NCBI GenBank assembly: GCA_020746105.1
Contig: CM036619.1
Span: forward strand, 15,848,238-15,912,237
DNA: 64,000 bases
Source of the DNA: Trogon surrucura
Taxonomy: Eukaryota > Chordata > Aves > Trogoniformes > Trogonidae
Direction: 5' to 3'
Each line of letters opens with the position of its first letter. Positions within the stretch are counted from its first letter, which is position 1. The notes beneath the pieces were generated by a model. That model had not been told where the DNA came from. It was given only the letters and a program-made list of their open reading frames with translations, and searched no databases. This document shows positions 1 to 11,500 of the stretch, one piece after another. Made by a program: the position numbers and the translations under genes.

Positions 1-7
1 ACTGAAG
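1..7 (+). CDS. RAD21: RAD21 coding exon, 3' edge only
   Basis: The first seven bases end in CTG AAG followed by a GTAATG splice donor. They encode the Leu-Lys that precedes the [10 protein letters not shown] segment in vertebrate RAD21, so this is the last piece of an exon that lies mostly outside the window. The call depends on the next exon starting in phase 0 with exactly the expected residues. The intron that follows (8-323) is short and holds no recognisable element. Confidence 0.8.
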
Positions 8-323
8 GTAATGTTTTGTTTAGGATCATTTCTAAAGAGGTTATATTTAGGATTGTGCCTCATATATAGTACACATCAAAATATAAAGAGTGATATAGTG
101 ATAGCAGTATTCATCATTTTCTTAAAAAAACTCATTAAAACAACTAAACAACAATGCCTAAAATAATTATCAGTTGCAGAAAGTAAATGTGGAGGGTTTT
201 TTTTAATGTTGGAAAAATAGCTTAAAAATGGGAAAGGAAGATGGTCCATAATTACTTGTTCTCAAATGGAATTAAGGACACTGAGAACTTAGAATAGTGA
301 GTAACGTAACCTTTCCCCTATAG

Positions 324-860
<537 letters not shown>

Positions 861-1012
861 ATGAACCTATTATCGAGGAACCAAGTCGTTTGCAAGACTC
901 GATGATGGAAGGCAGCAGAACCAACTTGGATGACTCTGTTATGCCACCCCCACCACCTCAGACGGGTGTGAAACGCAAACTGCAGCAAGTAGAACCAGAG
1001 CCAGTGTTACCT
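861..1012 (+). CDS. RAD21: RAD21 exon with C-terminal separase site
   Basis: The exon encodes [20 protein letters not shown], then TNLDDSVM, five prolines, [18 protein letters not shown]. The donor GTGAGT follows in phase 0. The segment IIEEPSR-L matches the second separase cleavage site of human RAD21 (after Arg450, consensus E-x-x-R). At anaphase, cutting here opens the cohesin ring and lets sister chromatids part. Every key residue (Glu, Pro, Ser, Arg) is present. Immediately after it are a five-proline run and a basic GVKRK patch. The short segment from the basic patch to the exon end ([11 protein letters not shown]) differs more from the human protein than the rest, as expected in a disordered linker. 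Confidence 0.97.
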
Positions 1013-2464
1013 GTGAGTACGATATTTATTTATTTACTTATTTATTGAGAATGAGAAGTGGGTACTGTGAACAGGAAGTGTACAAGTGACTTATATGAGC
1101 AGGCACTAGTTTTTTGTGAGTTAATTTGGAGTAGTATCAGAGCCTTCATCCCTGGTAGTCTTTGTGGTGTTTTTCTTAAGTGAAAAGCTTACCAAAACAT
1201 TTCAGATGCAGGTGGGATAAAGACATGGCACTGCTTCCTTCAGGAAAATCTTCAAGGATTGAAGTGTATCACTTACAAAGCTATCAAGTTGTTGCTTGGC
1301 AAGTGTATACAAACAGCTTTCACTGACAAAGAAAGGATCATGCTAGCTGCACAAACTTTCTTTTCGAGATAGTCTCAGAGTTGCAAGGTTACGGGTTCAA
1401 AGAAAAACTTTGATCTTCAGGAAAAGTTTCCTAGTTGGGTTATGAGTAAGCTTGGAAACTAGCTCGCATCTGCTTTTTCTGTAAAAACTGTAATGCAGTG
1501 TGAAGGGAAACAGTGTTTGTCAAGGGGAGAGGAAATGGCCAGAATGAAAGGTCTTATTATTTTCTGAATGCTTAACTGGTGAGAAGAGTCATGGTTTATG
1601 CTGTCTTTCTCACATTCGTGTATTTTTTAACCCCATTTTTCTCATGTTTCTTTGCTAACTGATGGAATGAGACTGTAGAATGAGACTGTTAAATATTATG
1701 TTATCTTATTAAAAAGGGTGACAGCTACTGCTTCTCTTGGCATCGACTGTTTTTGCTGAAGTTGGTGCTACTGGTGTGTGTTGGGAATTCTTTGATCATG
1801 TCAACATACCTGTAGTGATACCTGCTGTGTGACTCCAAAATGAAAGTCACTTGGGGCTTGTTTAGGGTATCTGTAGAAACAGTTTCCCGTGTCAGGTAGC
1901 TTTACTGGCAAACACATGTTTATAGATTCAGGAGGAGAATGCTGTATATTAATTTTACTCAAACTGGCAACATAATTCTGTTCAACTGCTTTTCTGGATT
2001 TTCTTAAGATAAATACCTTCAGAGAATGGTACTTAAGTACCAAGTCACGCATAAGTTTTTGGAACCGTACCCAGGCTTTGATGCCTTCATGCTTGTATTG
2101 CAAAGAACAGCATTTTGGTATTTTGAGGATGTCTTGTTCCAGTGAGTTAAAGTGTCTTCATGTAGTGCTGCATCTGGTTATGTGGGTTTTCAAAGTTGCA
2201 TATGCTGATCCAAGAAATTGTATCAGTAATTGGCTAAGTGAAGTTTGGAAAGAATTTTTCCTGATAGCGGTGTTAAGTTTCTGGTTTGCATAGAAACTAA
2301 AGGATTAAAAATACACGTATGGACAACAAACCAAACCAAATTACATTTTTTCCAAAAATGTAGAGTTCAGACAAATGGGTAAGATCTAGGGACTTGAGTT
2401 TTGTGAAACTGGTTTATAGCATCAGCATTCTACCTATCGATTTAACTATTGTGTGCTCTTAAAG
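1013..2464 (+). other. RAD21: RAD21 intron
   Basis: Intron of about 1.45 kb with donor GTGAGT and acceptor CTCTTAAAG. The short open frames in it lack homology that I recognise. I see no CR1 or LTR tail, so it appears to be ordinary unique intronic sequence. Confidence 0.85.
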
Positions 2465-2614
2465 CATCCACCATCACAACAGCTGGAAATACCACCTGTA
2501 GAAATGCCTCCAGAGGAGCCCCAAAACATCTGCCAGCTAATACCAGAGCTAGAACTTCTGCCAGAAAAAGAGAAGGAGAAGGAAAAGGAGAAAGAGGAGG
2601 AAGAAGAAGAGGAG
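2465..2614 (+). CDS. RAD21: RAD21 exon, Pro/Glu-rich linker
   Basis: Fifty codons in phase 0 at both ends. They read [33 protein letters not shown] and then an alternating (EK)n run that ends in seven glutamates, with donor GTAAAA. The [20 protein letters not shown] core is the same as in human RAD21. The first few residues (HPPSQQLE) differ from the human PPQQVEQME segment. This is the acidic, low-complexity linker just before the winged-helix domain. It is probably unstructured, and its charge pattern looks conserved while its length drifts. Confidence 0.96.
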
Positions 2615-3870
2615 GTAAAAACTCTTATGTAGAAAGAATTTGTGTTTCCCACAACTGTTACATTAAATGATGTGAGAAATAAATCTTCAGCCCTTACTTG
2701 GGAAATGCTAACCATTGGAAATGTAGATTTAAAAATTATTCTATGACAATTTTATATTATTTATATTATTCCATTTTATAAATGGCATATGCATTCTACT
2801 TTGAATTAGAGGGTTCTCCTTTTCTCACACATGGTTGAATTAAAGCACTCTGTGTGTTTATGATGCCATATACAAGAAGTTTTGGACTTGGTTCTATTTA
2901 AGATAGCTCATGCCACTTAATAGATTTTTTGTAAGGAAATAATCTATGCCCAGGAATGTGATAACTGAAGTCCTTTCTTACCTACAGTATTTAGTATTCT
3001 GTGGCTATCAAAACACACTTAATTGATTCTCTCCCCTTTTTTTTTTTTTACACAAAAATGCATATTATAAAACTTTTTAAAAAACTTTTATTGTTGGAAA
3101 AAAAAAATGTCTGTGGACACATTGTTTCCTTATGTAGCAAGTCACATGTACAAAAAAATGTGAATTACTTTTGTCTAGGTCCTCGCAAGGTAAAAAACTG
3201 TTAGAATATAACAGAGTATTTTCAGTTGGGAGCTAGAATGATCATCTAGGCCAGCTGCCTCACCGCTTCAGGATGTTGCCGGATGCAGGGAAATGCTGCA
3301 TTAAAAGTAGTGCAGTGAAGAGGAAGAGATTCATGCTGACTTAATTTTGAGAAATAAAAAAAAATTAACCAAACACTTTTTCTGCACAGTTGAAGGTTCT
3401 TGAGTTAAGACTGGAAACAGCAGATACTGCTTGTGTGTGTTGATTTCAGCCTTTGCAGCTTTTAGCAACCTGTCTTCCTTTTCAACTGTTCTGTTACCAC
3501 AGAGAAATGACAGCATGACTGTGTTTATTAATGTCTGCAAAATAACAGCGTTGTTAGTACCGTGTTCAGCACTAGCAATCCTAGATTAGACTGAAGTGTC
3601 TCTTCTCATTCAGCTCTTATGACTGAACTTCTTTGTTTTACTAATTGGCAGCATAACATCTTGAGAGATAATCATAGCAGCAGGCAGCCTTACTACAGTA
3701 TGTCAGCTTACGTGTGCATCTTCCTCCGTCCCGCTTCCTGCCTCTCCTGGATGGATCCTGCGACTCAAGTTGTCTAAGCCTTCTGGCTTGATGAATAGGA
3801 AAAGCTGCAGTGATATCTAGAAATACTTGTAAGATTGTTTTGTAAACGTGTGAATTTTGGCTGCTTGCAG
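2615..3870 (+). other. RAD21: RAD21 intron
   Basis: Intron of about 1.26 kb with acceptor CTGCTTGCAG. It contains A/T homopolymer stretches near 3036-3110 and 3355-3365 but no recognised mobile element or RNA gene. Confidence 0.85.
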
Positions 3871-3954
3871 GAAGAAGACGGCACAGGGGGTGATCAGGAT
3901 CAAGAGGAAAGGAGATGGAATAAGAGGACTCAACAAATGCTTCATGGACTTCAG
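3871..3954 (+). CDS. RAD21: RAD21 exon leading into the winged-helix domain
   Basis: Twenty-eight codons: [20 protein letters not shown] then QQMLHGLQ, with donor GTACAC. From [20 protein letters not shown] onward it matches human RAD21 residue for residue, while the first five residues differ. The [15 protein letters not shown] stretch forms the first helix of the C-terminal Rad21/Rec8 winged-helix domain, which packs against the SMC1A ATPase head. Exon phases are 0 on both sides. Confidence 0.97.
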
Positions 3955-5149
3955 GTACACATGAGAATTTGCTTTATTTTAAAGTAGCTTTTGAGTGTGC
4001 CTACTGGCACTTTTGACCCAAGTTCAAAAGTTACCAGAGCTTCTTTGCAATAGATGATACAGATTGAAAATACCAGCTGTATCTGAGAGAGGGGAAAAAG
4101 AAATGCTTGTAATTGACTAAATCATACTATAATTATCACTTTTTTTCCAAAGAACATTTGAAGTAATTTTTCACTTGAGTGTTATTCAGCCACACTTAGT
4201 ATGCAAGCAAGACTCACAGAAATCCAAATCTTAAAATAATTGTGTTTGATTGTGTTTTTAATGAAACCTTAACTACCTTTGACTTTGTGCTGTGTGACCC
4301 TAGGCAAACCCCATCAAGGTCTAGGGATAAAACCATTTATAGGATGTTTACTCACAGTTAACCCTAATTTGAAAACTCCCATGCTGTGATAAGCTGGGTC
4401 TGTAACAACTGTGGGAATCTGACCTTGGCTGAGGGGCAGTATTACTTTTCAGCATGCGGCTTCAGTCTCTACAGTCTTTGTAGGGTGGGTTCTTCCTTGC
4501 TAGAACTAAAAAACTTTCTTCTGATAACGTAATTGAACACACGCCTGTAGTGTACACTTGAACTTAAGTGCAAACTGCTCTCTGCGTATAGGTCTTCATG
4601 TGTTGGACTACCTTTGCCATTCAGTCTAGTTTACTGTTCCTACCCTTTTGTTCCCTTAAATGTTTTGGCAGCTCCTGAGATTCTGCTGTCACTGAAGTGT
4701 TTTGGTTCAATCATCTCTCCAAGCTGGTTTTGTTTTCTAAAGCCATTCTCACTTTTTTTTTGTGAAATGCATCTCTACTGATGAAAACTCAGTTATTGTT
4801 GTATCTCTGAACTTCCAGTATAGTGGATTTGGGGAAAAGGGTGGGTGAAATGCTGTTGAGTTTTCAGTAAACTGAGATTTAGTGGTATTTTGTATTCTGT
4901 TAAGTTTCTCAAAACTATCATACAGTCAAGCTAAAGTTCTATGTTTTTGGGAAATGTTACATTGTAAAAATTATTTGCTTACATCTCTAAGCAATGAAAC
5001 CTTAAACCCTGAAATAGCCTTTATGACACTTAAATACACTGAAGTTCAGTTCAGATTCCATTGTAAACTAATGTGGTTGAAGTTAGTTCTTTTGATCACC
5101 TGCAAGAATTTGTATAAAGTTTAAGATGGTTTTTAAACTGTTTAAACCT

Positions 5150-5846
5150 AATAATCAGATCAGTCCCTCGCATCTGCTTGCTCATTAACCCCTGGTGGGA
5201 TGAGGGAGAAAATCAGAAGGGTAAATGCAAGAAAGCATGTGGGTTGAGTTGAAGGTGGTTTAATAGGTAACATGCAAGCAGAGCAAAATAAGGAGTTAAT
5301 TTACTGCTTCCCAACAGCTGGCAGATATTTAGCCATTTTCAGGCAAGTAGGGCTTCGTTACATGTAATAATTACTTGAAAAGGCCAATGTCATAACCCCA
5401 AATGCCCAGGTTTTGTTGCTGAGCATGACATAGAATCATAGAATTGTCAGGGTTGGAAGGGACCTTAAAGATCATCTAGTTCCAACCCCCCTGCCGTGGG
5501 CAGGGACACCTCCCACTAGATCAGGTTGCTCAGAACCTCATCCAACCTGACCTTAAAAACTTCCAGGGATGGGGCTTCCGCCACCTCTCTGGGCAACCTG
5601 TTCCAGTGTCTCACCACCCTCATGGTGAGGAACTTCTTCCTAACATCCAATCTGAATCATCACGTGGCACAGAATATCTCTTTGGTCAGATGGGATCAGC
5701 TGGTCCCGCCTGTGTCCTCTCGCAGCTTCTGGTGCACCCGCAGCCTCCTTGCTCTGAAAGAAAGAAAAAATTGCTGCCTTCTGAACCATAGCACCTTGTG
5801 AGCTGCAGTAAAGAAAATTAACTCTGTCCCAGCCCAAACCAATGCA
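5150..5846 (-). mobile_element. Old avian ERV LTR, interrupted by a CR1
   Basis: Read on the minus strand, the right edge begins TGCATTGGTTTGGGCTGGGA followed by CAGAGTTAATTTTCTT. This resembles the start of a common neoavian LTR family (TGTGCTGGTTTTGGCTGGGA type). The left part keeps the opposite end of the same LTR: TTTAATAGG (an ATTAAA polyadenylation motif on the minus strand), GGGTTGAG and TGGTGGGATGAGGGAGAAAATC on the plus strand. The two halves are parted by a CR1 fragment at 5431-5656. No internal retroviral genes are next to it, so it is a solo or truncated LTR fossil. It is clearly diverged and internally shortened. The outer left limit is uncertain by some tens of bases. Confidence 0.7.
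5431..5656 (-). mobile_element. CR1 LINE 3' fragment inserted in the LTR
   Basis: Plus strand reads TAGAATCATAGAATTGTCAG then GGTTGGAAGGGACCTTAAAG, the reverse complement of a CR1 3' tail. It runs through the usual CACCTCTCTGGGCAACCTG and AACTTCTTCCTAACATCCAA blocks. The match stops near 5656, where LTR sequence resumes. It is heavily 5'-truncated and younger than the LTR that surrounds it. Confidence 0.9.
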
Positions 5847-6686
5847 GCTATTGCTTAAAAGTAATTTTTAAACTATACAGATGTGTAGTCAGTAATGTTG
5901 TGTAATGTTTTTCTCTCTGAATGTTTCATCACTGTTTCTGAAAAGAGCTTCAGAATTCTCTTTGGACCATGTCTAGCTTTTTTTCAGTTCTTTCTTCCTT
6001 GTGCCCAAGAAAGCATCACACTGGATGGCTGAAACATTATGTCTGTAATGAGATTTGAAGTTAAGATCTGTTTAATATAAAGTAATTTGGTTTGGCCAGC
6101 CTAATATCTTTTCATCTAGTAGATGTTCCAGAGCAGACAGTTCTGTTTTAAGTTGAAGACGTCAGTTGTTGTTCTAGCCAGCAAACAGATGTATTTTCCT
6201 GAATTTTTTCATCTTGTGGCCAAGACTTTGAAAAAATGAGTATTTAGTTCCAGAAAAACAGAGGAGTTTTAGAAGAAAACAGGCTTTCACTTTTAGAAAA
6301 TTGAGTCTTTTCAAAGAACCCTACCTCTTGAAATTTTGTTTTAAACAATAGACTATTATTATTTTTGGAGCTACTTTTATTCTGAGAAATAAAAGAAGTT
6401 TGATTTTTTAAATTCATATTTAAAAATGTTTATCTTGTAGTCAAAAAAAACCTGAATATTGGTGTAGAAAGAAAATCTTTTGCCATATTACAGTGTTTCT
6501 GGAATAAGTTGAACAGATTCAAGATGGATTTTTTAGATAAGATCCATACAGAAGTTTTCACGTACATGTTGTAATGTCACCATCTAATGTTGAGTCTTTC
6601 CTAATCCCTCACAGTGTGTCCTGGGGGTGACGACAAACAGAATTTTGCCAGCGGACATTGCTGTTCATCTGTGATTCTCCGTTTAA

Positions 6687-6905
<219 letters not shown>

Positions 6906-7674
6906 ATGGTTAGATACGGGAGAGCTAGTGTTCCTTTCACTAGTGCGTACGTGTATTGCCCCATCTGTAGGGCCCACAAGACCATTGCAGAAAATTTAGA
7001 TTTTATTGTCTGTATAAAGTCCTTGGTTTTCTTTTTGGGTTATTTTGGGGTTTTGTATTTTAAATTTACCACTTAAATTTTTAGTGAAACTGCTGGAGTG
7101 GGTGGCTTGAGTTCCAACTGCAGAAACATAGCTCAAGGACCCAGATGAAGATTGTTTTGACACCTCAGAGCAGATGTGTGCAATATTGGTGCATGTAATG
7201 TTGAGTATCAATGAAAATGTCTTACGATAATTTGACTAGTTGATTCAATAGTGATATTTTTAACCTATACAAGTGAACCTGAATGGCCAACCTGTTGTCT
7301 GATTAAAAACTTTGCCAAACTCGTCTAAAATGTTCGGTCTGCTTCTCATAGTAGTGGGTTATTTTTTGGTTTTGGTTTTTTTTCCCCTTCTCTAGATCTT
7401 TGTGCATACCGTGGGTCTCTTAAAGCTGCCAATATGAAAGGTAGTGCCTGACATGTCAGCTTGCTTTGTCACTGCATTTTTGCAGTTGGATTTTTGTAGC
7501 CCTTGATGCTAAGGGGAAACGGGTGTCTGTGGAAAGCACTTCCTCTACCTGATACTATTGCATACACGAAAGGACGGAACACGTGTTAAACATTTTAGAC
7601 GAAACATTCCTTTTCACTTACCACCTCATTATGGTCCACTACTGATAATGGCTAATTACTGTTAATAAGCGTCA

Positions 7675-7680
7675 AATAAA
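7675..7680 (+). terminator. RAD21: Possible proximal polyadenylation signal of RAD21
   Basis: Canonical AATAAA about 770 bases after the stop, followed within 60 bases by T-rich sequence (TTGTTTCATTT). Use of this site would give a shorter 3' UTR. Only the motif is seen; usage is inferred. Confidence 0.45.
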
Positions 7681-8518
7681 AACTTAGTTGTTTCATTTAA
7701 ACCTTTAAGATATCGAAATGCTTTAGGTTTGTTAGAGCTGTATATAAACTCCAGACTTTTTAAAACAGACTTCTAGATTGTAAATTATCTGATTTTTATT
7801 AAGCAGGCATGTGAAGATAGGAATAAGAGAAGCTGAACAGATTGCCTTTGTAAAGATTCTAAATTCAGATACCACCTGTACCGAAAGGGCAACAAACTTG
7901 AATATACAGTACAAACGGGCACAATTCCTCTTAAATGTGTAGTCTGTTAATGGCTCTTTGGATATATTTATGGTTTTAGTATCAGTTTTTCCAACTATAC
8001 ACACTCCTGTGTTCAAAACATTTTAGCAGTTTTGCAGAAGTTCCACTTACAAAGGATGGAGCTTTACTGTTAGACCAGGTAGCATCAGACATGATGTGGA
8101 TATGTTGATTATGGAAACCTGTCTTAACTTCTTTGAGGGCAAAATTGTTCACACCGAAGGTTCTGGTTTTAATGTTGGCACTTTTGTGAAGTAATTTTGG
8201 GACTCTGAAATTTCAGTGTATACTCAACTGTAAAATTATGTGAATGTTTAAAAAAAAAAATCTGAGACTACATCATGACCATGTTTTAATAATCCTTGAA
8301 GAAGTTAATTGTATAAAGTTACTGCAGCTTTATTTTCAACATGATGTGCCTGTAAAACCATCATTTTCCCCTTTGTAAAAAGAGACATTGTAGATAACTT
8401 GAATGTTTAATTATAGAAAAGGTCATTAGTTTCTTGTTACACATTTTTAGTCTGTTTTTGTTGCTTTTCAAGGTTAATATTCTTGAAAATAGTTGATGCT
8501 GTTATGTATAACTTTTCT

Positions 8519-8524
8519 AATAAA
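8519..8524 (+). terminator. RAD21: Distal polyadenylation signal of RAD21
   Basis: AATAAA in TTCTAATAAAAGTTGTG, followed by GT/T-rich sequence (GTTGTGTTATAAGCTGTTACG, then TCTTGTTTG). Cleavage would fall about 15-25 bases downstream. The surrounding bases resemble the mammalian RAD21 transcript end. Confidence 0.8.
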
Positions 8525-8545
8525 AGTTGTGTTATAAGCTGTTAC

Positions 8546-11500
8546 GTATTAGCTCTGTATCTTGTTTGAACACCTTTCATTTGTGTAGTAGGGACCTGGC
8601 ATTTACAGGCTGCTTGTTTTGTTATTAAGAGTGAAAGTGGAGCATTTCAGCTCTTTGAGATTTAAAGCCTGAATATGTAAATAGATTTCTTGCCATTAGG
8701 AAGGAAGAACTATTTTACTGGCTGTACTGCGGTTTTGTTCAAGCGTTCTATGCTAGGAATGTCTGTGTGCAAAATTAGGGGAGACTGTCTATAAAAACGT
8801 GATTCATCTCCATACCAGTCCCTTCTGAATGCCAGGACACATCCAGCTTGATTTCTTCTAGCTCTGGTGTTCCCTTGTTCCAGAGTCGCCTCTGCATGTG
8901 GGCATGTCAGTGCTTCTGAAGTTACAGGCTCCTGGTAGCTCCAGATGCTTGGATCCGAGCCTACAGAAGCAGCCCTGCTCCCGCGGAGTCGCTCGGGTTA
9001 CTTGCAGAGCTTGCACAGAGCCCAGGGTCACGAATTCTGTTGACACGGGCTGGCTCTGGAAGTTGAAGAACCAGCCTGGATCCCCTAAGTGATGTAATCC
9101 AGGCTCCACACAAAAGTGACTGTCGGGCTTTAGAGCTCCCCGCAGAAGCAGGCGGGTTGATCTGGTGCGAGCTCCAAGTCTGGCGGGACGTAGGCTGTCC
9201 TGTGCTGAGCTGCCCTCAGCATTTGCTGAGGTGTACAACTGAGGAGGAGGACATGCTTCTTCATTCCTTTGGTTAAAGCTCTGTGAGGGGGACACGTATG
9301 GGAACTTGGGTACTCGGACTAGGATGAAAGGTAGTGCTTCTGCCTCTTTCTTCTGTCAGGCTGGGACATTTTTGTCGTAACTTTCACTCTTTGTTACACC
9401 ACTGCAGTCGGCTTTCGTGACAAGTCGATTTTGCACAAATTTATTCTCCTGATGATGCTAACTAGAGGTTGAGGTAATGAATACAAGCTCTGCTTTATAA
9501 CATACAGGATTTTTTACTAGTTTTGAACATGGCCTGCAAGTGGTACTGACAGATTTGCATTTCTTGGAATGCAGACTTTGCAGTAATGTGTGCAATAAGG
9601 CCTACGGAATGGTGATGGAAAAAGCGCTTGCTCTCTCTGTACATTTCCCTACTCTGTTACTGTGCAGACGGATGATGAGCTGTAGAAAGGCTCTGTTGCA
9701 CAGCATTTATTCTCTTTTCCCTATGAGCGCTGTTCTTTAGAAAGATATTGTAGAACTTAAAAAAAAAGTACAGCATCTGCATTTAGTTACAGTTTCTCCT
9801 CAAATGTCTAGAATATTTTAAAGGGCTTAACCATAAGCATTCAGTTATCTTTAGTTACTAGATAAGAAGCCATTTCCCTAGCAGGTCAGTGAGTAACAGC
9901 ATTGCTTTTCAGAAACCAATCTTGTGATGAGCGGGTTAGATTTGATTGATAACATTGCCATGAAATGTATTCCTTGCTGCTTTACAATTCAGACTGGAAT
10001 GTTTCCAGTGTGTTTGGCTGTAGTGTTACACTGCATCCATGAGGGGAAGGAACTGCTGTGAATACCTGTCAGTGCTCCATCTTCGCCCCTGGCAGCAGGT
10101 TTGTTCTGTCTGCAAATGTTAAGGATTTACATCAGTGACTACTACCTATGCCATGCTTTCCAAATTACTCCTGAAAACAGTTTGTGAATCTTGGGAGGTA
10201 TTCCAGCAAGGAGATTTGGTTTTTGAATTAATTCTTGTTTTGCGTGTCTGACCACCTTGGAGACGTGATGCTCCAGTTCTCCCTTGAGAGGGACCTCTGT
10301 TCTCATCCCAAGGATGAGAAGGTGGAAGGGAGGAAGTTGGGCAGGTGATGTTACCTGCATCTGTAGGTTAAAGAGTGCTCTGATTCCAGGAACGGTAGGA
10401 GTAGAAAATTCTGTAATTCACAAGACATTTTATAAAGCAAGTTCTAAGTTAATGAAAAGTATTGGCTGAAGATATCACTGAAACTCATACTTCAGGATTT
10501 TAAACCACCTTGGTTGGCAACCTAAATGGTAACTTGCTTCTGGGATGTTGTTAGAGGGAGGGTCAAGTAGAAAGTGTTAAGGATGTTGAGCTGTGTCCAT
10601 CTTTTGTAGACACTCGATTGCCTTTTCTGCTTTGGTCTTTCCATTTGACATGCTCCTATGCCTGCAAATAAAGGAAATCAAACTTCAAAGGGTTATTCTC
10701 CACTCCTTGATGTCCAACTGCCACACGTGCGTCCATGTGGTGGTGCATAACCGATCACTTCTAGGGGAGGAATGGGGTTCTTGCAAGTTTTTCTGTTTCC
10801 AAAGCTCTCAAGTGTGCACTATTTGTGGAATATAGTTTCTCAAGTGGTTATCATGTTCCTTCCTGGGATTTTTCTTTTGTTATACCTACAAGAATTGTCT
10901 ATGCTGTATATTGTGAAGTTCTGCAAGATGAATATATAAAAAAGCTAAAGGACAAGGAAATATACTGTCCCAACACAAAGAATAGAGGACGTTTCTCTCT
11001 AGAACACTTACTAACCTCTGAATATCTGATAAAGCCACTGGAGAGACAAGAACAGGAGGCAGAAAAAGGGAAGGTTTTCCTTTGTTGTTCTCGCAGAAGC
11101 TGCTTTTACATTTGTTTTAGTTCAAAACACTTTTATGCAGTCCAAAAAAATCTGAAAACTCAACTAGGAGAAAATATTCATGCTAACCAAATGTTAATGT
11201 TGTGTTATAAGTAGAATAAAGTGCCAGAAATTTTCTGGGAGAACACACCCTCCAATTTCATTTGTCCCTGGCTATTCCCTGACAGCCAGGTCGGATACAA
11301 GAAGTAGTTTGGCTGTCACAAGTGAGGTCTCTACATGTTCCTTCCCCAGCACCCCTGCTTTTCTCCTTTGCCCAACTTTTGTTTTCAATAAAAACATTAA
11401 ACACTATAACATAGCCTGAAACTAACACTAAGTAATTGAGGACTGTATGGTTGACCTTTAATCACGGACCTTTATAAACATTGCCTGACATCAATCAAGA

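Larger units (their letters stand above)
6906..8545 (+). other. RAD21: RAD21 3' untranslated region
   Basis: About 1.6 kb between the stop and the distal polyadenylation signal. The final part, GTTGATGCTGTTATGTATAA then CTTTTCTAATAAAAG, is very like the end of the mammalian RAD21 3' UTR as I remember it, so this distal end is probably the main one. An AATAAA at 7675 offers an earlier site. I see no repeat insertion. The conservation suggests post-transcriptional control sites, but I cannot assign individual microRNA or protein sites with confidence. Confidence 0.85.

Noticed and set aside
8858-9295. 145-codon minus-strand frame
   Set aside because: Lies in a locally GC-rich patch with an opposing frame (8898-9092 +). 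Composition explains it.
10825-11214. 129-codon open frame (+) with a Lys/Glu-rich middle
   Set aside because: No recognisable family and no supporting context; a frame of this length is expected in a window of this size.
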